Origin: Xanthobacteraceae bacterium
Lineage (GTDB): Bacteria > Pseudomonadota > Alphaproteobacteria > Rhizobiales > Xanthobacteraceae
Assembly (NCBI GenBank): GCA_029266425.1
Contig: JAQSWY010000024.1
Span: 50,950 to 114,949 of the forward strand
Reading direction: 5' to 3'
Length of the DNA stretch: 64,000 nucleotides
The translations under genes were made by a program, and so were the position numbers. Shown here one piece after another: positions 41,957-51,234 of the stretch (the first letter of the stretch is position 1; the number at the start of each line of letters is the position of its first letter). The notes under the pieces were generated by a model. The model saw nothing but the letters and a program-made list of their open reading frames with translations, was not told the DNA's origin and made no database searches.

Positions 41957-43515
41957 CGTGCCGCGCTCCTCAGCATCGCCGCCGCGCTCCGGCCGTTGCC
42001 GGCGGCGTGCATATAGGCGTCGAGCGCCTGGATCTCATCGCCGCTGAAGCGCAGGCCGAGCTTGGAGCGGCGCCAGAGCACGTCCGCAGCGGTGCGCGCC
42101 CACTCCTCGCGCATGAGATAGAGCACCTCCGCCTCCGTGAGGTCGGCGCCAAAGACGCGGCCGAGATCGTCCGCGCTGCGTGCGCCGCCGAGCAGGCGCA
42201 ACGCTCGCGTACCGTAAGCCACCACGAGGCGGCGGGCGAGGCCTGCCTCGAGGAAGGGATAGGCGCGCAGCACCTGCGCCACCACGCGGGACTGGTCGGT
42301 CACCGCGAAATCGCCGCCGGGCAGCGGGGTCTCGCCGGTCCAGGACGGCTTCTCGGCACCGGGCAGATGATCCTTCAGCTTCTGGATGGCGTGCTCGGCG
42401 AGGCGGCGATAGGTGGTGATCTTGCCACCGAACACCGAAAGGATCGCCGGCTTGCCATCGGCGGCGTCGAGCTCCAGCACATAGTCGCGGGTGGCTTCCT
42501 GCGCCTTGGAGGCGCCGTCATCATAGAGCGGGCGCACGCCGGAATAGGTCCACACCACATCGGCGGGGGCGACCGGCTTCTTCAGATATTCGCTCGCCGC
42601 GGCGCAGAGATAGGCGATCTCGTCAGTGCTCGCCGCAACCTTGTCGGGGGCGCCCTGGTAGTCGCGATCGGTGGTGCCGATCAAGGTGAAGTCGTGCTCA
42701 TAGGGAATGGCGAAGATGATCCGGCCGTCGGCGTTCTGGAAGATGTAGGCGCGGTCGTGCTCGAACAGCCGGCGCACCACGATGTGGCTGCCCTGGACCA
42801 GGCGGACGCCGGCCGGCTCGTCGGTGCGCGCGATCTTGGCCAGCACCTGGTGCACCCAGGGCCCCGCCGCATTGACCAGCACCCGGGCCCGCACCGTCTC
42901 GCGCGCGCCGTCCTCGGTGCGCTCGACATCGACGGTCCAGTACTCGGACCCGCGGTCGGCGGAGATGACGCGAAAGCCGGGGCGAATATCGGCGCCGCGC
43001 TCGGCGGCATCGAGCGCGTTCAGCACCACCAGCCGGCTGTCCTCGACCCAGCAGTCGGAATATTCGAAGGCGCGGGTGAAATCGGACCTGAGCGCGATGC
43101 CAGCGGGATCGCTGGCGAGGTCCAGGGTGCGGGTGGGTGGAAGCAGCTTGCGCCCGCCGAGATGGTCGTAGAGGAACAGGCCGAGGCGCAACAGCCAGGC
43201 CGGGCGCAGGCCCGCATGATGCGGCAGCACGAAGCGCAGCGGGCGGATGATGTGGGGGGCGATGCTCCACAGCACCTCGCGCTCCATCAGCGCTTCGCGC
43301 ACCAGCCGGAACTCGTAATGCTCCAGATAGCGCAGGCCGCCATGGATCAGCTTGGTGGAGGCGGAGGACGTGGCGCCCGCGAGATCGCCCTGCTCGAACA
43401 GCACGACGGAGGCGCCGCGGCCGGCGGCATCGCGGGCAATACCGCACCCATTCACCCCGCCGCCGATGACGGCGAGATCATAGACGGCATCCAGGCTGCG
43501 CGCGGCCAAACTCAT
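41953..43515 (-). CDS. glpD: Glycerol-3-phosphate dehydrogenase
   Basis: YDLAVIGGGVNGCGIARDAAGRGASVVLFEQGDLAGATSSASTKLIHGGLRYLEHYEFRLVREALMERE. Confidence 0.97.
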   Translation of the reverse strand: MSLAARSLDAVYDLAVIGGGVNGCGIARDAAGRGASVVLFEQGDLAGATSSASTKLIHGGLRYLEHYEFRLVREALMEREVLWSIAPHIIRPLRFVLPHHAGLRPAWLLRLGLFLYDHLGGRKLLPPTRTLDLASDPAGIALRSDFTRAFEYSDCWVEDSRLVVLNALDAAERGADIRPGFRVISADRGSEYWTVDVERTEDGARETVRARVLVNAAGPWVHQVLAKIARTDEPAGVRLVQGSHIVVRRLFEHDRAYIFQNADGRIIFAIPYEHDFTLIGTTDRDYQGAPDKVAASTDEIAYLCAAASEYLKKPVAPADVVWTYSGVRPLYDDGASKAQEATRDYVLELDAADGKPAILSVFGGKITTYRRLAEHAIQKLKDHLPGAEKPSWTGETPLPGGDFAVTDQSRVVAQVLRAYPFLEAGLARRLVVAYGTRALRLLGGARSADDLGRVFGADLTEAEVLYLMREEWARTAADVLWRRSKLGLRFSGDEIQALDAYMHAAGNGRSAAAMLRSAAR

Positions 43516-43548
43516 CTCCCACGGCGCATTCCCTTAAGTCAGGAATGC

Positions 43549-43631
43549 TTTCGTTTTTATCTTCACATGGAACCTAAGCGAACCATTACGAACCTGCAAT
43601 AGGGGGAAACGAAAGCCTGGAGGTTTCGTTT
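43549..43631. promoter_or_regulatory. Candidate GlpR (DeoR-family) operator cluster
   Basis: TTTCGTTT at 43549-43556; inverted pair AAACGAAA (43607-43614) - 9 nt - TTTCGTTT (43624-43631), upstream of glpD. Confidence 0.6.
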
Positions 43632-43669
43632 GGATGCAATGCAGCAATTCAGCACCATTATCCCAACGC

Positions 43670-43760
43670 GCTGTCATCCCCGGTCTGTGCCGGGGGTCTC
43701 GATTCCGGCAGCGGATCAGAGGCCGAGATGGCCGGCACAAGGCCGGCCATGACGACCTGA
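43670..43760. repeat. Interspersed palindromic repeats (family B)
   Basis: GTCATCCCCGGTCTGTGCCGGGGG... and ...GATGGCCGGCACAAGGCCGGCCATGACG. Confidence 0.75.
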
Positions 43761-43779
43761 TGTGCGTCGGGGATTAAGC

Positions 43780-44565
43780 TCAGAAGACCTCTTCCTCGGC
43801 ACCGCCGACCTCGATCAGTTCGACCGCGTGGCGCGCGCAGACCTCGCGCAGGCCGGCGGATGGCACCATGTCGGTGACGAAGGTGTCGATCTCGCTCATA
43901 TCGCCGATGCGCACCGGCGCGGTGCGCTCCAGTTTGGAGCGGTCGGCGACGAGGATCACCTGGCGGGCATTGTCGATGATGGCGCGCGCCACCTGCACCT
44001 CGCGGTAGTCGAAATCGAGCAGCGTGCCGTCCTCCTCGATCGCGGAGGCGCCGATCACCGCATAGTCGACGCGGAACTGGCGGACGAAATCCACCGCCGC
44101 CGAGCCAATGACCGCGCCGTCGGCGTGGCGCACCGGACCGCCGGCCATGATCAGCTCGATCCTCGGATGCCGGTAGAGCAGCGTCGCAACATTGAGGTTG
44201 TTGGTGATGACCAGCAGATCCTCATGGTCGCCGAGCGCGCGCGCCACCTCCTCGGTGGTGGTGCCGATATTGATGAAGAGCGAAGCGCGGTTCGGCACCA
44301 TACGCGCCGCGGCATCGCCAATGGCGCGCTTGGCGTCCTGGGCCATGATGCGACGCGCCTCATAGGCGACGTTCTCGACGCCGGAGGCCACTACGGCGCC
44401 GCCATGGACGCGCGACATCAGCCGGCGCACGCACAGATCGTTCAGGTCCTTGCGGATGGTCTGCGGCGAGACCTCGAAGCGCGTCGCGAGATCATCGACA
44501 CTGACCCGCCCCTGGGCGCGCGCCAGCACCAATATGTCCTGCTGGCGGGAAGAGATGGCGTTCAT
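43780..44565 (-). CDS. glpR: DeoR family regulator of glycerol metabolism
   Basis: MNAISSRQQDILVLARAQGRVSVDDLATRFEVSPQTIRKDLNDLCVRRLMSRVHGGAVV; divergent-free position ahead of glpD. Confidence 0.93.
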   Translation of the reverse strand: MNAISSRQQDILVLARAQGRVSVDDLATRFEVSPQTIRKDLNDLCVRRLMSRVHGGAVVASGVENVAYEARRIMAQDAKRAIGDAAARMVPNRASLFINIGTTTEEVARALGDHEDLLVITNNLNVATLLYRHPRIELIMAGGPVRHADGAVIGSAAVDFVRQFRVDYAVIGASAIEEDGTLLDFDYREVQVARAIIDNARQVILVADRSKLERTAPVRIGDMSEIDTFVTDMVPSAGLREVCARHAVELIEVGGAEEEVF

Positions 44566-44639
44566 GAGGATCGGCCGACGAAACGCGAACTGGAAAGATT
44601 CGCGATTCATTCCTGCACAATCGCGCCCTGCGGGCAAAC

Positions 44640-45824
44640 TTACTCGTTGCTGCGCAGCAACATGGCGGTGGCGAGCCCGCCTGCCGCGGCAATCGCGGCG
44701 AGGCCGGTATTGCCGCCGGGCGCAGCGCGCATCTCATGGAACAGCCGTACCGCGAGAATGGCGCCGGAAGCGCCGACCGGATGGCCACGGGCAAGCGCGC
44801 CGCCACCGATATTGAGGCGCGCGCGATTGAGGCCCAGATGCGCGCTGTTCGCCAGCGCCTGCACGGCGAATGCCTCCATCAGCTCGACGATATCGAGGTC
44901 GGTCGCGGCCAGGCCATTGCGGTCGAGAAGCCGGCGAACGACCGGGACAAGCGCCATCGCCGGCTGCTCCGGCGCGGCGCCGAGGGCAAGGGCGTCGAGA
45001 ATCTCAAGCCGGTGAGGATGGTCGCGCGCGATGTCCTCTGACACGACGAGGACGGCGGCGGCCGCATCGGCCTCGACCGCGACGCCCGCCGCATCGACGG
45101 CATGCTCGCCCTCGCCGGCGAGCACCGGCGCACGGGCGCAGAGCCGCGGTGTGAGGTTGCGGGTGAAGGCATCGTGTGCGAGTGGCGCTTCGGGGATGAG
45201 GACGATTTCGTCGTGAAGCGCGCCCTCAGTGCCAGAGCGGGAAGCCCTCCCCCCTTCGGGGAGAGGGAGCTTTTGGTGTGCTAGAGCTTTCCGGTGGCTT
45301 TCAACCGCGAATTCGTCCTGCGCCGCGCGCGTAATCCCCTCGATCCGTGCCAGCTCGGCCGCCGCCTCGACCATATCCCGATCGCGCTCCGGCCAGGGCG
45401 TGAAGGGCGGCGTGTCGTAGAAGTCGGGCGCCTCGCCTTCCTTGCGCGGGCGATGGGCGCGGATGGCGGAGCGGCTCCAGCTCTCGGTGCCGCCGGCGAG
45501 CACGGCCCGCGCTGCGCCGGCCTCAACCAGCCGCGCCGCGAGCATGATCGCGTCGAGCCCCGAGCAGCATTGCCGGTCGATGGTCAGTGCCGGCACGCGC
45601 TCCGGCAGCCCCGCCGCCAGCGCCGCCAGCCGGGCGACATTGCCGCCACCGGACAGGGCATTGCCGAGGATCACCTCGTCGACCACGTCCACGCCAACAC
45701 GGGCGTCGGTGAGGCAGGCCTGCAGGACGGGAGCAGCGAGCTGCCAGGCCTCAAGCTTTCCGAACGCGCCCCGCCGCGGCCCGACCGCGCTACGACGGGC
45801 GGCGATGATGAAGGCGCGGCTCAT
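44640..45824 (-). CDS. Thiolase (acetyl-CoA acetyltransferase family), YhfS-like
   Basis: DRQCCSGLDAIMLAARLVEAG; GGGALARGHPVGASGAILAVRLFHEM; overlaps the ligase start by 4 nt. Confidence 0.88.
   Translation of the reverse strand: MSRAFIIAARRSAVGPRRGAFGKLEAWQLAAPVLQACLTDARVGVDVVDEVILGNALSGGGNVARLAALAAGLPERVPALTIDRQCCSGLDAIMLAARLVEAGAARAVLAGGTESWSRSAIRAHRPRKEGEAPDFYDTPPFTPWPERDRDMVEAAAELARIEGITRAAQDEFAVESHRKALAHQKLPLPEGGRASRSGTEGALHDEIVLIPEAPLAHDAFTRNLTPRLCARAPVLAGEGEHAVDAAGVAVEADAAAAVLVVSEDIARDHPHRLEILDALALGAAPEQPAMALVPVVRRLLDRNGLAATDLDIVELMEAFAVQALANSAHLGLNRARLNIGGGALARGHPVGASGAILAVRLFHEMRAAPGGNTGLAAIAAAGGLATAMLLRSNE
45228..45285 (-). repeat. Palindromic repeat inserted in frame within the thiolase gene
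   Basis: Reverse strand CTCCCTCTCCCCGAAGGGGGGAGGGC encodes KLPLPEGGRASRS; similar to intergenic CTCTCCCCGACGGGGAGAG at about 39594-39612. Confidence 0.7.
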
Positions 45825-47236
45825 GATGGCCCACACCTCCCCTCGATGTGGCGGCGCAGCGCGGCGAGGTCCGCCTTGCCGCCTGCGGTGCGCGGCCAGT
45901 CATCGAGGATGAGGAATCGACGCGGCACCTTCGCCGCCGGCAGATAGTCCCGGCAAAACGCCCGAAGCGTGGCTTCGCCCGGCTCGCCCTCGGCCCGCAG
46001 CACCGCGACGAGCTCGGTGCCGCGCAGCGGGTCGGGAATCCCGAACACCGCGGCCTCGTGAACGCCGGGCATCGTCACCAGAACCCGCTCCACCTCCTCC
46101 GGATAGACATTGAGGCCGGCGGTGACGAGCATGCGCTTCTCGCGGCCGTGCAGAGTGAGGAAACCCGCCTCGTCCAGCGCGCCATGGTCGCCGACCGTCA
46201 TCCACGCACCCTCGCGGCGGATCTCCTCGCCGCCGCCGCAGGCATAATCGTCGAAGATCATGCCGCTCTTCACCCAGATGGCGCCGATCTCGCCCGTCGG
46301 CAGGTCGTGCCCCTCGGCATTGCGGATGCGCAGTGAGACGCCGTGCGCGGCGCGCCCGACCGAGCCCGGCGGCACATGCTCGCGCGCATGACCGATGGTG
46401 ACGAAGCTGAGCTCCGAGGCGCCGTAGAATTCAGCGATCTCCGCATTGGGGAAGAGCCGAGCGGTGGCGGCGCGGGTCGCCGCCTGCCATTTGGCGCCGC
46501 TGACCATGAGCACGCGCAGCGACGGGCAGATGCCGTCATCCGCCGCGTCGAGCAGCAATTGCAATTGGGTCGGCGTCACATAGAGCGCGGTCACGCGGCG
46601 CTCCGCGATCAGCGCCAGCGCCCGGCGCGGATGGAAGCGGCGCATCATCACCGCCTCCGCGCCGATGTGCAGGGCATGGACGATGCCATAAAGATGCAGC
46701 GAGGCGGCGAGCCCGCCGGGCGCCATGATCACGTCGGCTTCGCTCAAGCCGAACTCGACCCGGCTGACCTCGAAGCTCTCGATCCAGGAGCGGTGCGAGC
46801 GCCGATACCCCTTGGGAAGTCCGGTCGAGCCCGAGGTGAAGCCGACATAGAAGGGCGTGTCCGGCGATGGGGACGGCGGGGCAGCGGCGGCGCCCTGGAA
46901 CGCCCCGCGCAGCCACGGCTCGCTGCCGTCCACCGTCAGCGGCGGCGCCAGCGCGGCATCGATGGCGGCGCGATAGGGCGCCGGCCAGCCGGGATCATAA
47001 ACGAGGGCCTGCCGCCCGCTCATCGCCGCTGCAAAGAACAGCGCGACCAGATCCGCGCTGTTCGGCATTGCCAGAGCAATGCTTGAGCCCGGCTCAAGCC
47101 GAGCTTCAAGTTCCGCGGTCAGCGCCAGCGCCGCGCGGGTGAAGGTCCGGCGGTCCAGCACCTCGTGATCGCAGACCAGCGCCGGCTTTGCCGGGTCATC
47201 GGCGGCGAGCCCCGGCAGTGCAGCGCCGATGGTCAT
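45821..47236 (-). CDS. AMP-dependent acyl-CoA ligase, YhfT-like
   Basis: YVGFTSGSTGLPKGYRRSHRSW, AEFYGASELSFVTIG, GREKRMLVTAGLNVYPEEVE. Confidence 0.9.
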   Translation of the reverse strand: MTIGAALPGLAADDPAKPALVCDHEVLDRRTFTRAALALTAELEARLEPGSSIALAMPNSADLVALFFAAAMSGRQALVYDPGWPAPYRAAIDAALAPPLTVDGSEPWLRGAFQGAAAAPPSPSPDTPFYVGFTSGSTGLPKGYRRSHRSWIESFEVSRVEFGLSEADVIMAPGGLAASLHLYGIVHALHIGAEAVMMRRFHPRRALALIAERRVTALYVTPTQLQLLLDAADDGICPSLRVLMVSGAKWQAATRAATARLFPNAEIAEFYGASELSFVTIGHAREHVPPGSVGRAAHGVSLRIRNAEGHDLPTGEIGAIWVKSGMIFDDYACGGGEEIRREGAWMTVGDHGALDEAGFLTLHGREKRMLVTAGLNVYPEEVERVLVTMPGVHEAAVFGIPDPLRGTELVAVLRAEGEPGEATLRAFCRDYLPAAKVPRRFLILDDWPRTAGGKADLAALRRHIEGRCGPS

Positions 47237-47246
47237 GAGACACGCA

Positions 47247-47807
47247 TCAGGGAGCGCGGGAGACCAGCGCCTCGGGCAGGCCGCGCGCCACGGTCTGGGC
47301 GACGAGGGCGACCAGCACAGCCTTGATGGTGTCGCCGGGAATGAAGATCAGGGAGGCCTTCGCGGCGTCGAGCGGGGAAAGGCTGCCGAGGCTCGACATG
47401 CCCAGGATGCCGAGCGGATAGAGCACGAGGATGCCGCCGACCACCGCAGCCACCAGCGCCACCGGCAGCACCGGCTGGTTGCGGAGCTTCTGCATGATGA
47501 AGCCGGCGACGAAAGCTGCCACCGGATAGCCTATGATGAAGCCCGCCGAGGGGCCGAAGAACACGCCGAGCCCGCCGCGCCCGCCGGCCAGCAGGGGCGC
47601 GCCGAGCGCCACCACCAGAATGAACAGCGTCACCGCCAGCGCGCCGCGCCAGGCGCCGAGCATCACCCCGGCCAGCATGATGCCCATGCTCTGCGCGGTG
47701 ATCGGCACGCCGCCGGCGAGCGGAATGTCGAATTTCGGCATGAGCCCCAACACCGCGATGATTGCCGCATAGAGGGCGATCTGGACGAGCGTGCGTTCCC
47801 TGGTCAT
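47247..47807 (-). CDS. bioY: Biotin transporter S-component
   Basis: DIPLAGGVPITAQSMGIMLAGVMLGAWRGALAVTLFILVVALGAPLLAGGRGGLGVFFGPSAGFIIGYPVAAFVAG. Confidence 0.95.
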   Translation of the reverse strand: MTRERTLVQIALYAAIIAVLGLMPKFDIPLAGGVPITAQSMGIMLAGVMLGAWRGALAVTLFILVVALGAPLLAGGRGGLGVFFGPSAGFIIGYPVAAFVAGFIMQKLRNQPVLPVALVAAVVGGILVLYPLGILGMSSLGSLSPLDAAKASLIFIPGDTIKAVLVALVAQTVARGLPEALVSRAP

Positions 47808-48415
47808 CGGCTACTTCCTCGCGGCGCGCCGCCGCGCGCGGCAAGCGCCTCGGCGGTGTGGTGGGACAGTCTCAATGTCTGGATACAGAAGGGCGCGAGC
47901 AAGCGCCAGCCGCCCCGCCGCCCCGTCCGCGCGCGAAAACTCTCGTTCAGCGCCTCCCAGAGAGCGAACAAGAGCGGCACGAAACGGATCATCATGGCCA
48001 CGGCCAGCGCCACGGTGCGCGGCGGAACACCAAACCAGGCCAGCGGCTTCAGCACGGGCTCGATGACGTCCATCATCTCGTCCATGCGCGTCGTCATGGT
48101 CACCGCATTGGCGAGCAGCATCATGCCGACGAGCCGCAATACCGCGACGAGGCCGAGGCGGGGATCGCCGTTCCACCAATGGATGGCGAAGAGGATGGCG
48201 AGCAGCGGCAGGATCGGCCGCAGCAGCGCGATCTGCCGGATCGCCTCGCGGCCGAGCGCGGCATAGATCGCCAGCACGGCTGCGACCAGCCCGACCATCA
48301 AGGGCAGGCTGTCGAACGGGGTGACCAGCAGGCTGACGAGCGCCAGCGCCGCCAGCTTCCAGCCGGCCGGGACCTCATGCGCCCAGGTGCGCTGGGCGAG
48401 ATAGAGCGAGATCAT
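47804..48415 (-). CDS. bioN: Energy-coupling factor transmembrane protein (EcfT/BioN)
   Basis: Multi-TM; KPLAWFGVPPRTVALAVAMMIRFVPLLFALWEALNESFRARTGRRGGWRL; between bioM and bioY. Confidence 0.93.
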   Translation of the reverse strand: MISLYLAQRTWAHEVPAGWKLAALALVSLLVTPFDSLPLMVGLVAAVLAIYAALGREAIRQIALLRPILPLLAILFAIHWWNGDPRLGLVAVLRLVGMMLLANAVTMTTRMDEMMDVIEPVLKPLAWFGVPPRTVALAVAMMIRFVPLLFALWEALNESFRARTGRRGGWRLLAPFCIQTLRLSHHTAEALAARGGAPRGSSR

Positions 48416-49110
48416 CCGCCCTCCTCCACTGCGCGACGATAGGCGGCGATAACCTCGCCCGGGGCGCCGTCCATGCGCACGCGGCCCGCTTCCAGCCAGA
48501 GCACGCGGTCATAGCCACCGAACGCATCGAGCTCGTGCGCGATCAGGATCACCTGCTGGTCGAGCGTCGCGATCAGCGCCTCTAAGCGTCGCCGGGTCGG
48601 CAGATCGAGCGCGGAGAAGGGCTCATCGAGTACAAGAACGGCAGGCTGCATCACCAGCACGGCGATGATGCAGAGCAGTTGCTTCTCGCCTTCGGAGAGC
48701 GCGTGCACCGGGCGGTCGGCCCAATGCGCGCGCTCGAAGCGGGCGAGCGCGAGCTTGGCCTCGCTCGCCGCCTCGCGGCGGGAGAGCCCGGTCTGCTCCA
48801 GGCTGAAGGCGACTTCCTCGATCACCGTCGGGAAGATGATCTGGTGATCCGGGTTCTGGAAGATGAAGCCGACCTTGCGCGGCAGTTCGGATGAGTCCTT
48901 GGCGGCATCGAGGCCGTGGACGGTGACACTGCCGACATCTGCGCTCAGCAGGCCGTTCATCAGGCGCACCAGCGAACTCTTGCCCGAGCCATTATCGCCG
49001 ATCAGGCCGATCCGGCGCTCGGTAAGGGTGAGGGAGAGAGCGGACAGCACCTCCCGCCCGCCGCGGCGCAGCGTGACATTGTCGAGGCGGATGGTGGGGT
49101 TGGTGTCCAT
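48412..49110 (-). CDS. bioM: Energy-coupling factor ATPase (BioM)
   Basis: LIGDNGSGKSSLVRLMNGL; LSEGEKQLLCIIAVLVMQPAVLVLDEPFSALD. True start MDTNPTIRL; the ORF-track extension to 49245 is repeat-derived. Confidence 0.93.
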   Translation of the reverse strand: MDTNPTIRLDNVTLRRGGREVLSALSLTLTERRIGLIGDNGSGKSSLVRLMNGLLSADVGSVTVHGLDAAKDSSELPRKVGFIFQNPDHQIIFPTVIEEVAFSLEQTGLSRREAASEAKLALARFERAHWADRPVHALSEGEKQLLCIIAVLVMQPAVLVLDEPFSALDLPTRRRLEALIATLDQQVILIAHELDAFGGYDRVLWLEAGRVRMDGAPGEVIAAYRRAVEEGG

Positions 49111-49136
49111 CGCGGCAGCCTTGGCGCCGTCCCTAC

Positions 49137-49235
49137 CGCTGTCATGGCCGGGCTTGTCCCGGCCATCCACGGCTGCGCTTTCGTCACGGACGTGGATCCC
49201 CGGGACAAGCCCGGAGATGACGTGGTTCGGAGGGC
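49137..49235. repeat. Interspersed palindromic repeat (family B)
   Basis: GTCATGGCCGGGCTTGTCCCGGCCATCCACG...GTGGATCCCCGGGACAAGCCCGGAGATGACG. Confidence 0.85.
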
Positions 49236-49241
49236 TACCCC

Positions 49242-50084
49242 TCACAGCATCTCCAGCGAGCGCTTTCGGCTCGGCGGGGCGAAGGCGAGGTCGAGGCTGG
49301 CGAGATCCTCGCTATCAAGCACGATGTCCGCCGCGCCGCGATTGTCGCGCATATGGGCGACCCGCGACGCCTTCGGGATGACGATGTTGTTCAAGTTGCG
49401 CATCACCCAGGCAAGCGCCACCTGGAACGGCGTCGCCTTGTGCTTGCCCGCGATCTCGGCAAGCGCGCCGTCCGTCGGGATGCGCCCCTGCTCGATCGGG
49501 CTATAGGCCATCAGCGGCATATCGTGCTCTTCGAGCCACGGCAGCAGGTCCCATTCCGGGCCGCGCCGGGCGAGATTGTAGAGCACCTGGTTGACCGCGC
49601 AGCCCTCGCCGCCCGGCGTCTCCCAGAGCTCCTCCATGTCGTCGGTGTCGAAATTGCTGACGCCCCAGTGCCGGATCTTGCCCTGCGACTTGAGATGCTC
49701 GAAGCCGAGGATCGTCTCTTCCAGCGGCACGCCGCCGCGCCAGTGCAGCAGATAGAGGTCGAGCCGGTCGGTCTTGAGCCGGCTGAGGCTCCGTTCGCAG
49801 GCGCTGACGACGCCGGCGCGGCTGGCATTGTGCGGATAGACCTTGGAGACCAGGAACACCTCGTCGCGCAGCCCGGCGAGCGCCTCGCCGAGGAAGCTCT
49901 CGCACTTGCCGTCGCCATACATTTCGGCGGTGTCGACGAGGCGCATGCCGAGCTCGATGCCTGTGCGCACCGATTCCGCCTCTTCCTTGAGGCTGCCGGC
50001 ACGCTCGCCCATCATCCAGGTGCCGATGCCGAGCTGCGGCACTTCTTCGCCGCCGGGCAGCACCACGCGGTCGGTGATCGCCAT
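49242..50084 (-). CDS. Aldo/keto reductase
   Basis: VPQLGIGTWMMGE, GMRLVDTAEMYGDGKCESFLGEAL, LDLYLLHWRG, GVSNFDTDDM. Confidence 0.94.
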   Translation of the reverse strand: MAITDRVVLPGGEEVPQLGIGTWMMGERAGSLKEEAESVRTGIELGMRLVDTAEMYGDGKCESFLGEALAGLRDEVFLVSKVYPHNASRAGVVSACERSLSRLKTDRLDLYLLHWRGGVPLEETILGFEHLKSQGKIRHWGVSNFDTDDMEELWETPGGEGCAVNQVLYNLARRGPEWDLLPWLEEHDMPLMAYSPIEQGRIPTDGALAEIAGKHKATPFQVALAWVMRNLNNIVIPKASRVAHMRDNRGAADIVLDSEDLASLDLAFAPPSRKRSLEML

Positions 50085-50214
50085 ACTGGTCTCCCTTCCA
50101 AGCCGTCCTGACGCGCATGCCATCCCGGCGCGGATCGCGCAAGCGCGGCGCGGTTTCGCCAACCATGCTAGATTGACGCGTCCCCATTGCGCCCGCGAAT
50201 CCCTTTCACCGACG

Positions 50215-51234
50215 ATGGCCGCTTCCGCACAGCCCGATCGCCTGCAATCTCCCGGCGCCTCCGACGCCGAGAGCCGGCTTTCGATCGGCCTCAGCGCGGT
50301 GATCGTCGCCGTGACCGGCGATGATCCCAAGGTGCTCGCCGTTCGTCATGCGGGGCGCGAGGGTGCGGGCGGGCGCGAAGCGCTGCCGTCCGGCCCGCTG
50401 GAGCGCGGCCACCGCACGCTGGAAGCGGGACTGCGCAACTGGGTGGAGCGGCAGACCCATCAGGTGCTCGGCCATGTCGAGCAGCTCTATACCTTCGGCG
50501 ACCGCGACCGCCGGGAGACCGACGGCGAGGACGCCGACCACGCACTCTCGGTCGCCTATCTCGCGCTGGTGCGCGAGGCGCGCCCGGCCGGCGACGCCGA
50601 TGCGGCGTGGGAGAGCTGGTACCGCTATTTCCCCTGGGAGGATTGGCGCGATGGCCGTCCGGCGGTGCTCGACGCGCTGGAGCCGGGGCTGCGCGCCTGG
50701 GCAGCCTCCGCACCGAGCGCCGCGCTGGGCACCATCCGGGCCGAGCGGCTCTCGCTCGCCTTCGGCTCGGCCCAGGGCCGCGACGAGGAGCGGGTGCTGG
50801 AGCGCTACGAGCTGCTCTACGAGGCCGGCATGGTGGCGGAAGCGCTGCGCGAGCGCGGCCTGCCGGAGGGCGCCTCGCGCCCGGCTACCTTCCTGCCCGG
50901 CGTCGAGATGGCGGGCGACCATCGCCGCATGCTGGCGCTCGCCATCGCCCGGCTGCGCGGCAAGATCAAATACCGCCCAGTGGTGTTCGAACTGATGCCC
51001 CCCACCTTCACGCTCGGCCAGTTGCAGCGCACCGTGGAGGCGCTCTCCGGAGTGCGGCTGCACAAGCAGAATTTCCGCCGCCTGATCGAGCAGCAGCGCC
51101 TGGTCGAGGAGACCGGCGAAGCCACCAGCGAGACCGGCGGGCGCCCCGCCCGCCTGGTGCGCTTCCGCCGCGAAGTGCTGCTGGAACGCCCCGCGCCGGG
51201 GGTGAGGCTACCGAGCGGCGGGATACGGCGGTGA
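50215..51234 (+). CDS. nadQ: NadQ-like (Nudix-related domain plus wHTH) regulator of NAD biosynthesis
   Basis: Nudix-like N-terminus GLSAVIVAVTGDDPKVLAVRHAG...; C-terminal KIKYRPVVFELMPPTFTLGQLQRTVEALSGVRLHKQNFRRLIEQQRLVEETGE; just upstream of nadABC. Confidence 0.78.
   Translation: MAASAQPDRLQSPGASDAESRLSIGLSAVIVAVTGDDPKVLAVRHAGREGAGGREALPSGPLERGHRTLEAGLRNWVERQTHQVLGHVEQLYTFGDRDRRETDGEDADHALSVAYLALVREARPAGDADAAWESWYRYFPWEDWRDGRPAVLDALEPGLRAWAASAPSAALGTIRAERLSLAFGSAQGRDEERVLERYELLYEAGMVAEALRERGLPEGASRPATFLPGVEMAGDHRRMLALAIARLRGKIKYRPVVFELMPPTFTLGQLQRTVEALSGVRLHKQNFRRLIEQQRLVEETGEATSETGGRPARLVRFRREVLLERPAPGVRLPSGGIRR

Noticed and set aside
39718-42016. Long + strand ORFs 39718..40938 and 40802..42016
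   Set aside because: Antisense to the glpT and glpS ATPases, whose Walker motifs are unambiguous.
42007-43602. 531-aa + strand ORF
   Set aside because: Antisense shadow of glpD; no domain motifs.
49110-49250. BioR or BirA operator ahead of bioM
   Set aside because: Only family B repeat sequence is visible; no TTATMKATAA-like box.
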